Shown here piece after piece: positions 1 through 6,690 of a stretch of 16,403 nucleotides of DNA. Origin of the DNA: CAZCVI01 sp964502145. GTDB lineage: Bacteria; Acidobacteriota; Aminicenantia; UBA2199. Location: assembly GCA_964502145.1 (NCBI GenBank), contig CAZCVI010000123.1:1-16403 (forward strand), read 5' to 3'. How positions within the stretch are numbered: position 1 is the stretch's first letter; each line of letters opens with the position of its first letter. The position numbers and the translations under genes are program-made. The notes beneath the pieces were generated by a model. That model made no database searches and was not told the DNA's origin. It was given only the letters and a program-made list of their open reading frames with translations.

Positions 1-855
1 GCGAAACTCTGGGATACCCAGGGAAAGCCGCTGGCGGAATTCAAGGGGCATACTGAATCTGTCACCAGCGCCGTGTTTTCCCCCGATGGCCAAGAGGTGC
101 TCACCGCTTCCTGGGATAACACCGCGAAACTCTGGGATACCCAGGGAAAGTCGCTGGCGGAATTCAAGGGGCATACTTTTTGGGTCACCAGCGCCGTGTT
201 TTCCCCCGATGGCCAAGAGGTGCTCACCGTTTCCTGGGATAACACGGCGAAACTCTGGGATACCCAAGGCAAGCCGCTAGCGCAATTCAAGGGGCATACT
301 GATAGGGTCACCAGCGCCGTGTTTTCCCCCGATGGCCAAGAGGTGCTCACCGCTTCCTGGGATAACACGGCGAAACTCTGGGATACCCAAGGAAAACCAC
401 TGACGGAATTTAAGGGGCATACCGATTATGTTCGAAGCGCCGTGTCTTCCCCCGATGGCCAATGGGTGCTCACCGCTTCCTCTGATAACACCGCGAAACT
501 CTTGGATACCCAGAGAAAGCCGCTGGCGGAATTCAAGGGGCATACTGCTAGGGTCACCAGCACCGTGTTTTCCCCCGATGGTCAACGGGTGCTCACCGCT
601 TCCGCTGATACCACCGCGAAACTCTGGGATACCCAGGGAAAGATAGTGGCGGAATTCAAGGGGCATACTGGTGATGTAAACAGCGCCGTGTTTTCCCCTG
701 ATGGCAAATATATTATTTCTACTTCATCTGACGGAACATCCATCATCTGGGCCACCCCGGAAACCATTTTGGAATACCTGAAAACCGCTGGCTTCCCGAA
801 ACTCACGGCAGAGGAAAAAAAAGAACTGGGCATCGAGGGATTTAAGCTGGATTGA
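1..855 (+). CDS. WD40-repeat protein, C-terminal part (5' end outside window)
   Basis: The reading frame is open from base 1, so the gene starts upstream. The 284 visible residues are half a blade, five full 41-residue WD40 blades beginning at 61, 184, 307, 430 and 553, and a last diverged blade with a tail. Each blade reads V-x-SAVFSPDGQ, then VLTAS-x-DNTAKLWDTQGK, then an EFKGHT end. WD40 blades form beta-propellers used as protein-binding platforms, and in bacteria they are often the sensor part of signalling or immune proteins. The last blade leads into a tail (EYLKTAGFPKLTAEEKKELG) that recurs in the WD40 gene at 2622-3035. This gene may therefore be the end of another TIR- or effector-WD40 protein, but its N-terminal domain is not visible. 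Blades are almost identical at DNA level, which suggests recent duplication or gene conversion. Confidence 0.93.
   Translation, partial: AKLWDTQGKPLAEFKGHTESVTSAVFSPDGQEVLTASWDNTAKLWDTQGKSLAEFKGHTFWVTSAVFSPDGQEVLTVSWDNTAKLWDTQGKPLAQFKGHTDRVTSAVFSPDGQEVLTASWDNTAKLWDTQGKPLTEFKGHTDYVRSAVSSPDGQWVLTASSDNTAKLLDTQRKPLAEFKGHTARVTSTVFSPDGQRVLTASADTTAKLWDTQGKIVAEFKGHTGDVNSAVFSPDGKYIISTSSDGTSIIWATPETILEYLKTAGFPKLTAEEKKELGIEGFKLD
61..798 (+). repeat. 123-bp in-phase tandem repeat encoding WD40 blades
   Basis: Six consecutive 123-bp units begin at 61, 184, 307, 430, 553 and 676; the last one diverges after its first third. The first five differ at few positions, mainly the codons just after GHT, the residue before VLT, and the residue before DNT. 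Long identical blocks such as GTGTTTTCCCCCGATGGCCA recur in most units and again at 2622-2880. Such a structure is prone to expansion, contraction and exchange by homologous recombination. Confidence 0.9.
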
Positions 856-860
856 AGGTT

Positions 861-1023
861 AAAAAGGGAAGTTAGGAAATTAGGAGGCTAGGAAGTTAGG
901 AAAAAGATGTTGAGACCTTGGAATGGTGCCAAATGACAATCAGTATATGGGTACAACATGCTCGCGTAGCGCCACCTATTTGGCCTAACCTCCTAGTTTC
1001 CTAATTTCCTAACTTCTCTTTTT
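861..1023. repeat. Large inverted repeat built of 8-bp units
   Basis: The left arm (861-900) and the reverse complement of the right arm (984-1023) agree at 36 of 40 positions, around an 83-nt loop (901-983). Each arm is itself a degenerate tandem repeat of an 8-bp unit: GTTAGGAA, ATTAGGAG, GCTAGGAA, GTTAGG. The element lies between the stop of the WD40 gene (855) and the TA operon. It could be a transcript-end hairpin or a small non-coding repeat element. No run of T residues follows it, so it is not a textbook intrinsic terminator. I see no gene in 856-1183. Confidence 0.8.
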
Positions 1024-1157
1024 CTAGTTAGGCGTCTAGTACCTTGGGAGCAGCAACTCAATAGGTGAAATTGATTTCTCAGATTGGTTGGGTGATACGG
1101 ATGACGTATTGGGAATTTATTTCCACGATTCTATTGATTTTTATACCGTTTGATAGT

Positions 1158-1167
1158 AGTATATACT
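1158..1167. promoter_or_regulatory. Perfect palindrome, candidate TA operator
   Basis: AGTATATACT is a perfect 10-bp palindrome. It ends 16 nt before the antitoxin ATG, just ahead of the Shine-Dalgarno sequence AAAGGAG (1171-1177), and includes a TATACT that could serve as a -10 element. Toxin-antitoxin operons are usually repressed by the antitoxin binding a palindrome over the promoter, so an operator role is inferred from position and symmetry. Confidence 0.4.
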
Positions 1168-1183
1168 TGTAAAGGAGATCGCC

Positions 1184-1417
1184 ATGAATCTGACTGTTGC
1201 ATACGATAAAATAAAATATGTGACTGACCTGGCAGGAAAACGAAAGGAAGTTATTTTACCTTTCCAGATCTGGACCAGTCTGACCAATGAATTGGAAGCC
1301 CTAAAAGAAAAACAAGAGATATTATTGGGCCTACGCCAAGCCTGCCAGGAAGTAAAACTTCAACAACAAGGCATCTTAAAAGAAAAAACTCTGGACCAAT
1401 TCCTCGATGAACTTTAA
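1184..1417 (+). CDS. Antitoxin-like small protein of a RelE/ParE-type TA pair
   Basis: This 77-residue protein starts at an ATG with a good Shine-Dalgarno sequence (AAAGGAG at 1171-1177). It overlaps the following RelE/ParE-like toxin gene by 11 nt, which suggests translational coupling. The C-terminal half (about residues 35-77) is charged and probably helical, with runs such as LEALKEKQEILLG, as in the toxin-wrapping tails of antitoxins. The call rests mainly on size, position and overlap with the toxin; I do not recognise a specific antitoxin family. It would neutralise the toxin and probably repress the operon through the palindrome at 1158-1167. Confidence 0.7.
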   Translation: MNLTVAYDKIKYVTDLAGKRKEVILPFQIWTSLTNELEALKEKQEILLGLRQACQEVKLQQQGILKEKTLDQFLDEL

Positions 1418-1739
1418 AATTATACCCACTGAATATTTTATGCAAAAAGTCCGGGAACTTAAAAAAGACTACCCCAGCATACGCCACGATTTAAAAGAAC
1501 TGACCGACCTGTTACATCAAAATCCAAAATCCGGGACACCGCTGGGCAGCAAAGCATACAAAATCAGGTTAAAAAATTCCGATTTAAAAAAGGGAAAGAG
1601 TGGCGGATATCGCGTTATAACTTATGTGATTGATGAAATTCAAAACATTAGACTCTTAACCATATATGCCAAACCCCACAAAGCCACTATTACTGACAAA
1701 GAGATAATGACCATATTAAAAAACGAAAATATCATCTGA
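1407..1739 (+). CDS. RelE/ParE superfamily toxin
   Basis: This protein has 110 residues, the usual size for RelE/ParE toxins. The pattern of YPSIRHDLKELTDLLHQNP, GTPLGSKAYKIRLKN, KGKSGGYRVITYVID and LLTIYAKPHKATIT follows this family: helices, then a beta-sheet with a basic stretch and a conserved GYRVITYV strand. RelE members cleave mRNA at the ribosome and ParE members inhibit gyrase; which applies here cannot be told from sequence alone. The start lies inside the antitoxin gene (11-nt overlap), and the stop is only 7 nt before the TIR gene, so all three may be one transcript. Confidence 0.85.
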   Translation: MNFKIIPTEYFMQKVRELKKDYPSIRHDLKELTDLLHQNPKSGTPLGSKAYKIRLKNSDLKKGKSGGYRVITYVIDEIQNIRLLTIYAKPHKATITDKEIMTILKNENII

Positions 1740-1746
1740 TCAATAG

Positions 1747-2568
1747 ATGGAAAAAAAATACCAAGCCTTCATTTCCTACAAGCACAGTGATTTCAGCCGC
1801 CACAAGGTGATGGCTGTAGAAAACGTCCTCAAAAAATACGCCAAACCCTATTGGAAACCTTCCATCAGACTTTTCAGAGATGAAAAAGAGATGCCCACCG
1901 GTAGTAATTTGGCGGCTTCCATCAATTTCGCCCTGGAGAACTCCGAGTACCTGCTTTATTTTGCCTCCAAAGAGGCCGCCCAATCGGAATGGGTTCAAAA
2001 AGAACTGCGGAAATGGTGTGGAGAGCTAAACCGGGCGGATAAATTAATTATTATCCTTATTGCGGATGAAATCAAGACCGATTCCCAAAAGGAAAAAATA
2101 ATCTGGGCAGAGTCTAATGCGCTGCCCGCCTTTTTAGAAGAGTATATCGCCGACATTCCCATCTATGAAGACCTGCGCTGGTCAAAACAAGATGAATTGC
2201 TGACATTGGAAAATATCCCCTTCAAAGAGAGTATTAATAGTATTACCGCTCGACTCCGGGGGAAAACACCGGCAGAGATCAATGACGAGAATGTGAGAAT
2301 CGACAGGCGCAATAGACGGATGATAAGAGTATCCATTGGAATAGTGACGGTGCTTTTTATTTCTTCAATTATCTTTGCCTGGATTGCAGTTGTCCAGAGA
2401 AATCGGGCAGATGAACAATATAAAATAGCCGTTTCCAATCGGCTGGCATCGGAAGCGGAACTCATACTTCCCAATGATAGGTACAAAGCCATTCGTATCG
2501 CAGAAGCCGCGTATAAAATCGGTTTGCCCAAACCACCGGCACCGGTGCTGCGGCCTTTACAACGTTAA
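1747..2568 (+). CDS. TIR domain-transmembrane protein, probably truncated by a frameshift
   Basis: Residues about 3-140 form a TIR domain: YQAFISYKHSD at the start, a BB-loop-like RDEKEMPTGSNL (44-55), and SEWVQKEL, whose E86 sits where catalytic Glu of NAD-cleaving TIR proteins is found (compare the WVHKE motif of SARM1). One membrane helix follows at about 193-216, flanked by RIDRRNRRM and QRNRA, so the TIR domain should be cytoplasmic. The frame ends at TAA 2566-2568, right after a segment (about PKPPAPVLR) that seems to be the linker to a WD40 domain. One extra base near 2551-2555 would continue the frame into the WD40 blades at 2622-3035, giving about 429 residues. No clear Shine-Dalgarno is present; the ATG lies 7 nt after the toxin stop, which fits coupled translation. 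NADase activity is an inference. Confidence 0.88.
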   Translation: MEKKYQAFISYKHSDFSRHKVMAVENVLKKYAKPYWKPSIRLFRDEKEMPTGSNLAASINFALENSEYLLYFASKEAAQSEWVQKELRKWCGELNRADKLIIILIADEIKTDSQKEKIIWAESNALPAFLEEYIADIPIYEDLRWSKQDELLTLENIPFKESINSITARLRGKTPAEINDENVRIDRRNRRMIRVSIGIVTVLFISSIIFAWIAVVQRNRADEQYKIAVSNRLASEAELILPNDRYKAIRIAEAAYKIGLPKPPAPVLRPLQR

Positions 2569-2621
2569 AATGTCCCTTTTACAGCCGTTCTTTCAACCAC
2601 GGGAGAGCCGTTAACACGGTT

Positions 2622-3035
2622 GTGTTTTCCCCCGATGGCCAACGGGTGCTCACCGCTTCCAATGATGGCACGGCGAAACTCTGGGATACCCAGGGAAAGC
2701 CGCTGGCAGAATTCAAGTGGAATACGAATTGGGTCTTCAGCGCCGTGTTTTCCCCCGATGGCCAACGGGTGCTCACCGCTTCCGATGATAACACCGCGAA
2801 ACTCTGGGATACCCAGGGAAAGCTGCTGGTGGAATTCAAGGGGCATGCTAATATTGTCACCAGCGCCGTGTTTTCCCCCGATGGCAAATATATTATTTCT
2901 ATTTCATATGACGGAACAGTTATCATCTGGCCCACTCCGGAAACCATCATGGAATACCTGAAAACCGCTGGCTTCCCTAAACTCACGGCAGAGGAAAAAA
3001 AAGAACTGGGCATCGAGGGATTTAATCTGGATTGA
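2622..3035 (+). CDS. WD40 segment, likely the frameshifted C-terminal half of the TIR gene
   Basis: The segment encodes three WD40 blades (VFSPDGQRVLTASNDGTAKL and two more) and the tail EYLKTAGFPKLTAEEKKELG, also found at the end of the first WD40 gene. The listed start is an internal GTG inside a blade, not a believable start. The same frame is open upstream through at least 2553, reading SRSFNHGRAVNTV just before the first blade. It therefore looks like the continuation of the TIR-TM gene after a one-base frame change. Three blades are too few for a closed propeller, which normally has about seven, so blades may have been lost by recombination as well. It may be a broken gene or an assembly error. 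Confidence 0.8.
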   Translation: MFSPDGQRVLTASNDGTAKLWDTQGKPLAEFKWNTNWVFSAVFSPDGQRVLTASDDNTAKLWDTQGKLLVEFKGHANIVTSAVFSPDGKYIISISYDGTVIIWPTPETIMEYLKTAGFPKLTAEEKKELGIEGFNLD

Positions 3036-3046
3036 AGCAGAAAGAC

Positions 3047-3193
3047 GACCACAGATTACGCAGATTAAAATGATTCACACAGATTAAAAAAGGACTTGGG
3101 AAAAAGAGTTGCTTTTGTCGTCTGTCTCCCGCCTGTCCCCTTGTTGCTGTAGTGGGCTTCTTTTTTTCGTGTGTTTCCTGAGTTTCGTGGTTA
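3047..3193. repeat. Intergenic mosaic of short degenerate repeats
   Basis: The gap between two convergent genes is low-complexity. CAGATTA occurs three times at 3051-3087 (CACAGATTACGCAGATTA, then CACACAGATTA). Around 3115-3140 the minus strand reads GGGGACAGGCGGGAGACAGA, a degenerate GACAG-type repeat. At 3161-3193 the minus strand has about 9-bp units (CCACGAAAC, TCAGGAAAC, ACACGAAAA) that begin exactly at the stop codon of the minus-strand gene. Translated, these give HETQETHEK-like and GDRRQ-like nonsense. I see no gene and no classic terminator here. Confidence 0.6.
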
Positions 3194-4945
3194 ACACTCT
3201 TTTTTCTCTTTGACAAAGACCTCTTTTCCGGAAAAGGCAATGGCCAGTTTTTTAATATGGGAGATGCCCCGTTCTATTAGTTCGGTCTCGTATTTTTTTG
3301 TTTCGATTTGGGTCAATGCACTCTCTAAAGCCCCTTCCACTGTCTCGTGATTGTAGAAATCCACCGCTTTGAACTCGATAACATAGCCGATTTTAGATGC
3401 GTCTTTGGGAATAATCAAAATATCGTATCGACCGTATCCTGATTCGCGGTTGGATTTCACTTCATGGGTATCGGTGATCCAAATCAACAGCCCAGCCACC
3501 AATGCATGGTAAACTTTCTCCGGTTCGCTACCGAAATCATGGTAACTGAAGACCGCCAATACAACCATTTTAAGTATTTGCTCGAAGAGTGCAACTTCAC
3601 CGTTTATCAATGCTTTAAGCATCGTTTCCAATTTCTTTTCACTGATTTTTGTGGCGAAGAAATTGTCAATAATAGAGATATAGGTAAATTTGACCTCTTC
3701 ATTGGGAATGGAGAGGGAATAAATAAATTTACCCGAGGCCGGGTGTTGATGCTCGTTGGTTTGTTTCAGGTATCCCCCCATTAACAGGAAACTCCACAGC
3801 AAGTCTTCGCGATGTTCGATATCTCTTAACAGGATGTTTTCTTCAATGGCTTTTTCTATGGTTTCACCCCGGACCAGTTGTTCCAATTCCTCTTTCAGTT
3901 CTTTTCCACCTTTGGTGAGAAGGGTTTCCACGATTTTATTATCCGAGGTATTGAGCCAGTAAGGTTTGAATTTCTTCGCCTCGCTGCGCAGGAAATTGAT
4001 GATGGACCAGGGATTAAAAATGACTCTACCGCCAAAGCGGTATCCATTGTACCACACCTGCACGTGGTCCATCATATCTGCGACCTGGAAATCTTCCAGC
4101 ATCTGTTGCACTTCTGGTTCGGTAAAGCCAAAATGCCGGTTAAATTCCAGGGCTAACAAGGTGAAGACGCCAAGATTATTGAGATCGGAAAAAATGGATT
4201 CCTTGGCAATCCGCATGATACCAGTGAGCACGCCTTTTTCCAGGTATTGGTCCTTATCTTTCAAGCCACCACCCAGAAAGATACGGATGAAATTAATGAT
4301 TTCTTTGTAGTACCCGTTGGCAAAACCGGTATGTACAGGCGCATCGTATTCATCGATCAAAATAACGACCCGCTCATCGTAATAGCGGCTCAGAAAGATC
4401 AGCAGCTTTTCAAGGCTATGGGTATAATCGCTTAACGTGCCGGTAAGATCAAGAATCTTTTGATAGTATTCTTTTTCGTGGGGCATCAATTTCTGACTCT
4501 GGAGTAAGTAATAATGCCTGGAATACTCTTCTTGGACAAGCATTTTCAGACTTTCAAAACAGGATTCCCACGTATCATCTTTGATATCTTTCAGGGATAA
4601 ATAAATAACCGGGTATTTTCCCAGTTTAGCCATGTACTTTTGCCCGGTTTGGCCAATAGCCAGGCCATTGAATAACTCTTTATAGGTATTTTGTGGCGGG
4701 TTATTTTTGACCGGTGTGGGGAGTTTGGCCTCGGGGCCCCATTTTTCCGGGCAGCAGTCATAAAAGTATCTGAGCATGGAAATGTTAAGGGTTTTTCCGA
4801 ATCGCCGCGGCCTGGGAAGCAGGAGGATTTTATCGTCGCTATCAATGATCTCCTGGATAAGCAACGTTTTATCCACATAATAATAGTCCCCGGTGATTAC
4901 CTCTTTAAAATCCGATATGCCAATGGGCAGTTTTTTTATGTTCAT
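3191..4945 (-). CDS. AAA-ATPase-like / PD-(D/E)XK nuclease family protein
   Basis: From ATG 4945 the protein has 584 residues, typical of the family combining an AAA-ATPase_like domain (PF09820) with a C-terminal PD-(D/E)XK-type domain (PF08011). The N-terminus KKLPIGISDFKEV, then YYYVDKT, the P-loop-like RPRRFGKT (about 45-52) and Walker B-like VVILIDEYDAP (about 200) are hallmarks. The C-terminal region has GYGRYDILI followed by YVIEFKAVD, matching the nuclease D and ExK pattern. The cellular role of the family is not established; it is often present in many copies and is suspected to be mobile or defence-related. I prefer ATG 4945, preceded by AGGTG six bases upstream, over in-frame GTG 4954, which would be almost at the transcription start of the promoter at 4963-4991. 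Confidence 0.92.
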   Translation of the reverse strand: MNIKKLPIGISDFKEVITGDYYYVDKTLLIQEIIDSDDKILLLPRPRRFGKTLNISMLRYFYDCCPEKWGPEAKLPTPVKNNPPQNTYKELFNGLAIGQTGQKYMAKLGKYPVIYLSLKDIKDDTWESCFESLKMLVQEEYSRHYYLLQSQKLMPHEKEYYQKILDLTGTLSDYTHSLEKLLIFLSRYYDERVVILIDEYDAPVHTGFANGYYKEIINFIRIFLGGGLKDKDQYLEKGVLTGIMRIAKESIFSDLNNLGVFTLLALEFNRHFGFTEPEVQQMLEDFQVADMMDHVQVWYNGYRFGGRVIFNPWSIINFLRSEAKKFKPYWLNTSDNKIVETLLTKGGKELKEELEQLVRGETIEKAIEENILLRDIEHREDLLWSFLLMGGYLKQTNEHQHPASGKFIYSLSIPNEEVKFTYISIIDNFFATKISEKKLETMLKALINGEVALFEQILKMVVLAVFSYHDFGSEPEKVYHALVAGLLIWITDTHEVKSNRESGYGRYDILIIPKDASKIGYVIEFKAVDFYNHETVEGALESALTQIETKKYETELIERGISHIKKLAIAFSGKEVFVKEKKEC

Positions 4946-4962
4946 CGTTTTCACCTACCCCT

Positions 4963-4991
4963 ATTATACCATGAAAAAGATGAATTGTTAA
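4963..4991 (-). promoter_or_regulatory. Sigma70-type promoter of the AAA/nuclease gene
   Basis: On the minus strand a -35 box TTAACA (4991-4986) and a -10 box TATAAT (4968-4963) are separated by exactly 17 bp. Eleven of twelve bases match consensus. Transcription would start near 4955, leaving a leader of only about 10 nt, just enough for the AGGTG ribosome site before ATG 4945. Confidence 0.75.
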
Positions 4992-5009
4992 TAGTCCATG
5001 GAGGCTATA

Positions 5010-5222
5010 ATGATAACAACAGCGGATACCCCGGAAGTGTTAAGACGCAAGATCATACATGGTCTGGATAGTATGGGTTTTGATGAACTAAAACGGCTGC
5101 ATCAAATCATTGCAGGCATCGCTGTGGTATCTCCCAAAAATTCCTTTATTCTTGTCGTGAACTGCTCCAGAATGGGATATAGGCTGAATCTCTACGCGAA
5201 TCGGAAAGACTTATTTTTTTAA
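5010..5222 (+). CDS. Small hypothetical protein, probably truncated
   Basis: ATG 5010 is preceded by GGAGG (5000-5004) at good spacing, so it is preferred over in-frame ATG 4998. The first 45 residues (MITTADTPEVLRRKIIHGLD, then FDELKRLHQIIAGIAVVS) look like a genuine helical small protein, reminiscent of small antitoxin-like proteins, but I do not recognise a family. The last third (from about 5146) overlaps the 3' end of the convergent ATP-binding gene and has an unrelated composition. The original C-terminus was probably lost and replaced by antisense reading of its neighbour. A function cannot be assigned. Confidence 0.5.
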   Translation: MITTADTPEVLRRKIIHGLDSMGFDELKRLHQIIAGIAVVSPKNSFILVVNCSRMGYRLNLYANRKDLFF

Positions 5223-6231
5223 TCAGCCCGGTTTTTAAGGCCACGTTGATAATGCGGGATATCTGCCCACTTTTGGATTCATCCAGTCCGAAACGGTCAC
5301 GCAACGATTTATTGGTCATATTTTGACGCAACACATACCGCAAGCAGGCATGAAGATAACAGGCTCGCAACCTGTCTTCCTTGTTCATATCTTCTAATGG
5401 TTTATGACCAAAAAGTACGGTTCGGGTAAAACCTGTGGGAACCTCGAATAATGGAGGTGGAAGTTGGAAAAGTTCGGTTTGGATGACGACTTTATCAATG
5501 CCACTGCCCCGTTCTTCACAAATTTTGAACCGGCGCATCAGCGATGCAATCTTTTCATTGCGGGATTTGGGCGGGGTATCCAGAAATCGATTTACCGCCA
5601 CCAGCGGCTCTCCCGGGTTGGTAATCTCAATACGATCATCAAATAGTTCAATCATGGGTCCGGTTCCGGTTTCAAAAAAATCCTGGTGAATCAGAGCATT
5701 CGCTATCAATTCACGAATGGCTGGTTCCGGGTACATCCAGTTTGTCCTGCGAAAGACGTGTTCAATGACCTCATTGGCAGGAACAAGAGCCATCACATAT
5801 TTGATAAGACCGTCGAAACCCGAGGCATACCCTTTGTTTTCCACATATTCTTTTTGTGTTTGGACGCGACCTCTTCCCTTGTATAGGATGACGCGCATGG
5901 CTTTTCGTTTGAGTTTGGGGAAGTCCTCCAAATTTCGGGCGAAAAGTATCGCACCAAGATTGGTGATGTTATACCCTCCTGCCGGACACAGGGTAATGAG
6001 TTCATCATTTTTCAGAACCTCAAGGATAGAAACATGCCCATCTGGTAAAGGAAGTTCCAATAGATCAAAATAAACTGCATAATTCAGGAGTTTCATTACT
6101 TGTAGGGCGTCCTGATGTTCCAAGGCGATTTGCGATTCATAAGGAGTGCGATCAAGGCATTCTGTTTCTCCTGGGAGCTTTCGCAGTTCATTAACAAGGC
6201 CTATCAGGTATGAAATCGATTTTTCTGTCAT
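5146..6231 (-). CDS. AlbA/RecG-like ATP-binding transcriptional regulator lacking its AlbA_2 domain
   Basis: The 361 residues end in the HATPase_c_4 (RecG-C-like, GHKL fold) and winged-helix parts of the family often annotated as 'ATP-binding protein' or 'divergent AAA-4'. The N-box RELIANALIHQDF is at 173-185, followed by IELFDDRIEITNPGEP, and the C-terminus holds the helix-turn-helix-like DRFGLDESKSGQISRIIN. The N-terminus ISYLIGLVNELRKLPGETE matches the very start of full-length relatives. Those then continue with the Schlafen-type AlbA_2 domain (W-x-EFK, then NG or NSA motifs). Here GETE runs at once into PYESQIALE, which lies after that domain in relatives. An in-frame loss of about 110-130 residues is inferred. 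The ATG at 6231 has a weak ribosome site. Confidence 0.85.
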   Translation of the reverse strand: MTEKSISYLIGLVNELRKLPGETECLDRTPYESQIALEHQDALQVMKLLNYAVYFDLLELPLPDGHVSILEVLKNDELITLCPAGGYNITNLGAILFARNLEDFPKLKRKAMRVILYKGRGRVQTQKEYVENKGYASGFDGLIKYVMALVPANEVIEHVFRRTNWMYPEPAIRELIANALIHQDFFETGTGPMIELFDDRIEITNPGEPLVAVNRFLDTPPKSRNEKIASLMRRFKICEERGSGIDKVVIQTELFQLPPPLFEVPTGFTRTVLFGHKPLEDMNKEDRLRACYLHACLRYVLRQNMTNKSLRDRFGLDESKSGQISRIINVALKTGLIKKISLSDSRRDSAYIPFWSSSRQE

Positions 6232-6690
6232 GCTATTGCTGGTAATAATAAACTATCATAAAAACCGGTAAATATCAACAATCTGGAAAAAAAAAATAAA
6301 AGTGGTCCAAGGTGTCATGCCAATTCTCGTTAATTTCTGGTGAGCAGAGACGTTTTCTGTGGCTAGTTATGATACGAATGCTTATACCACGCTTTTGTGA
6401 TCCCAAAAGGGAATGTGAGGTAAATTGCGACTGACAGTCGAACACGTTGGAAAGGCAACACGTCGGCACAGCAATTTTTGATTTTAAGCCATTTTATTTG
6501 GTTATGGAAGAGATAAAAATGTAAGGATATTTGGAAATGATAATTGTTTTACTAGTGAATGGTGACTGTAAAGGTTCAGATCCACTTCGCGTAGTGAACA
6601 AAACCCAAACGCTTGTTTAAAGATGAAGGGATATAGTAAAGAATGGAGTGGAGTAAAGGCAAGAACTCTGAAATTATAGTCTACAATTCA
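6232..6690. other. Non-coding stretch left of the palindrome array
   Basis: I find no convincing gene here: the only ORF of note (minus strand, 6275-6469) is Cys/Ser-rich and has no family character. A perfect short palindrome CGACTG-A-CAGTCG lies at 6428-6440. It is followed by AACACGTTGGAAA and GGCAACACGTCGGC, and a related string recurs in the leader of the HAD gene near 7757. I see no DnaA box of the TTATCCACA type. Confidence 0.5.

Noticed and set aside
277..666. Minus-strand ORF of 129 residues inside the WD40 gene
   Set aside because: It is the antisense shadow of the 123-bp repeats. The plus-strand frame has clear WD40 motifs.
1251..1487. Minus-strand ORF of 78 residues across the TA genes
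   Set aside because: It is antisense to two genes with good start signals and shows no recognisable domain.
6275..6469. Minus-strand ORF of 64 residues
   Set aside because: Its composition is unlike a protein family, it has no ribosome site I can support, and it overlaps the palindromic motif region.
6571..6600. tRNA-like T-arm string GGTTCAGATCCACTTCGCG
   Set aside because: No matching acceptor, D or anticodon arms surround it.
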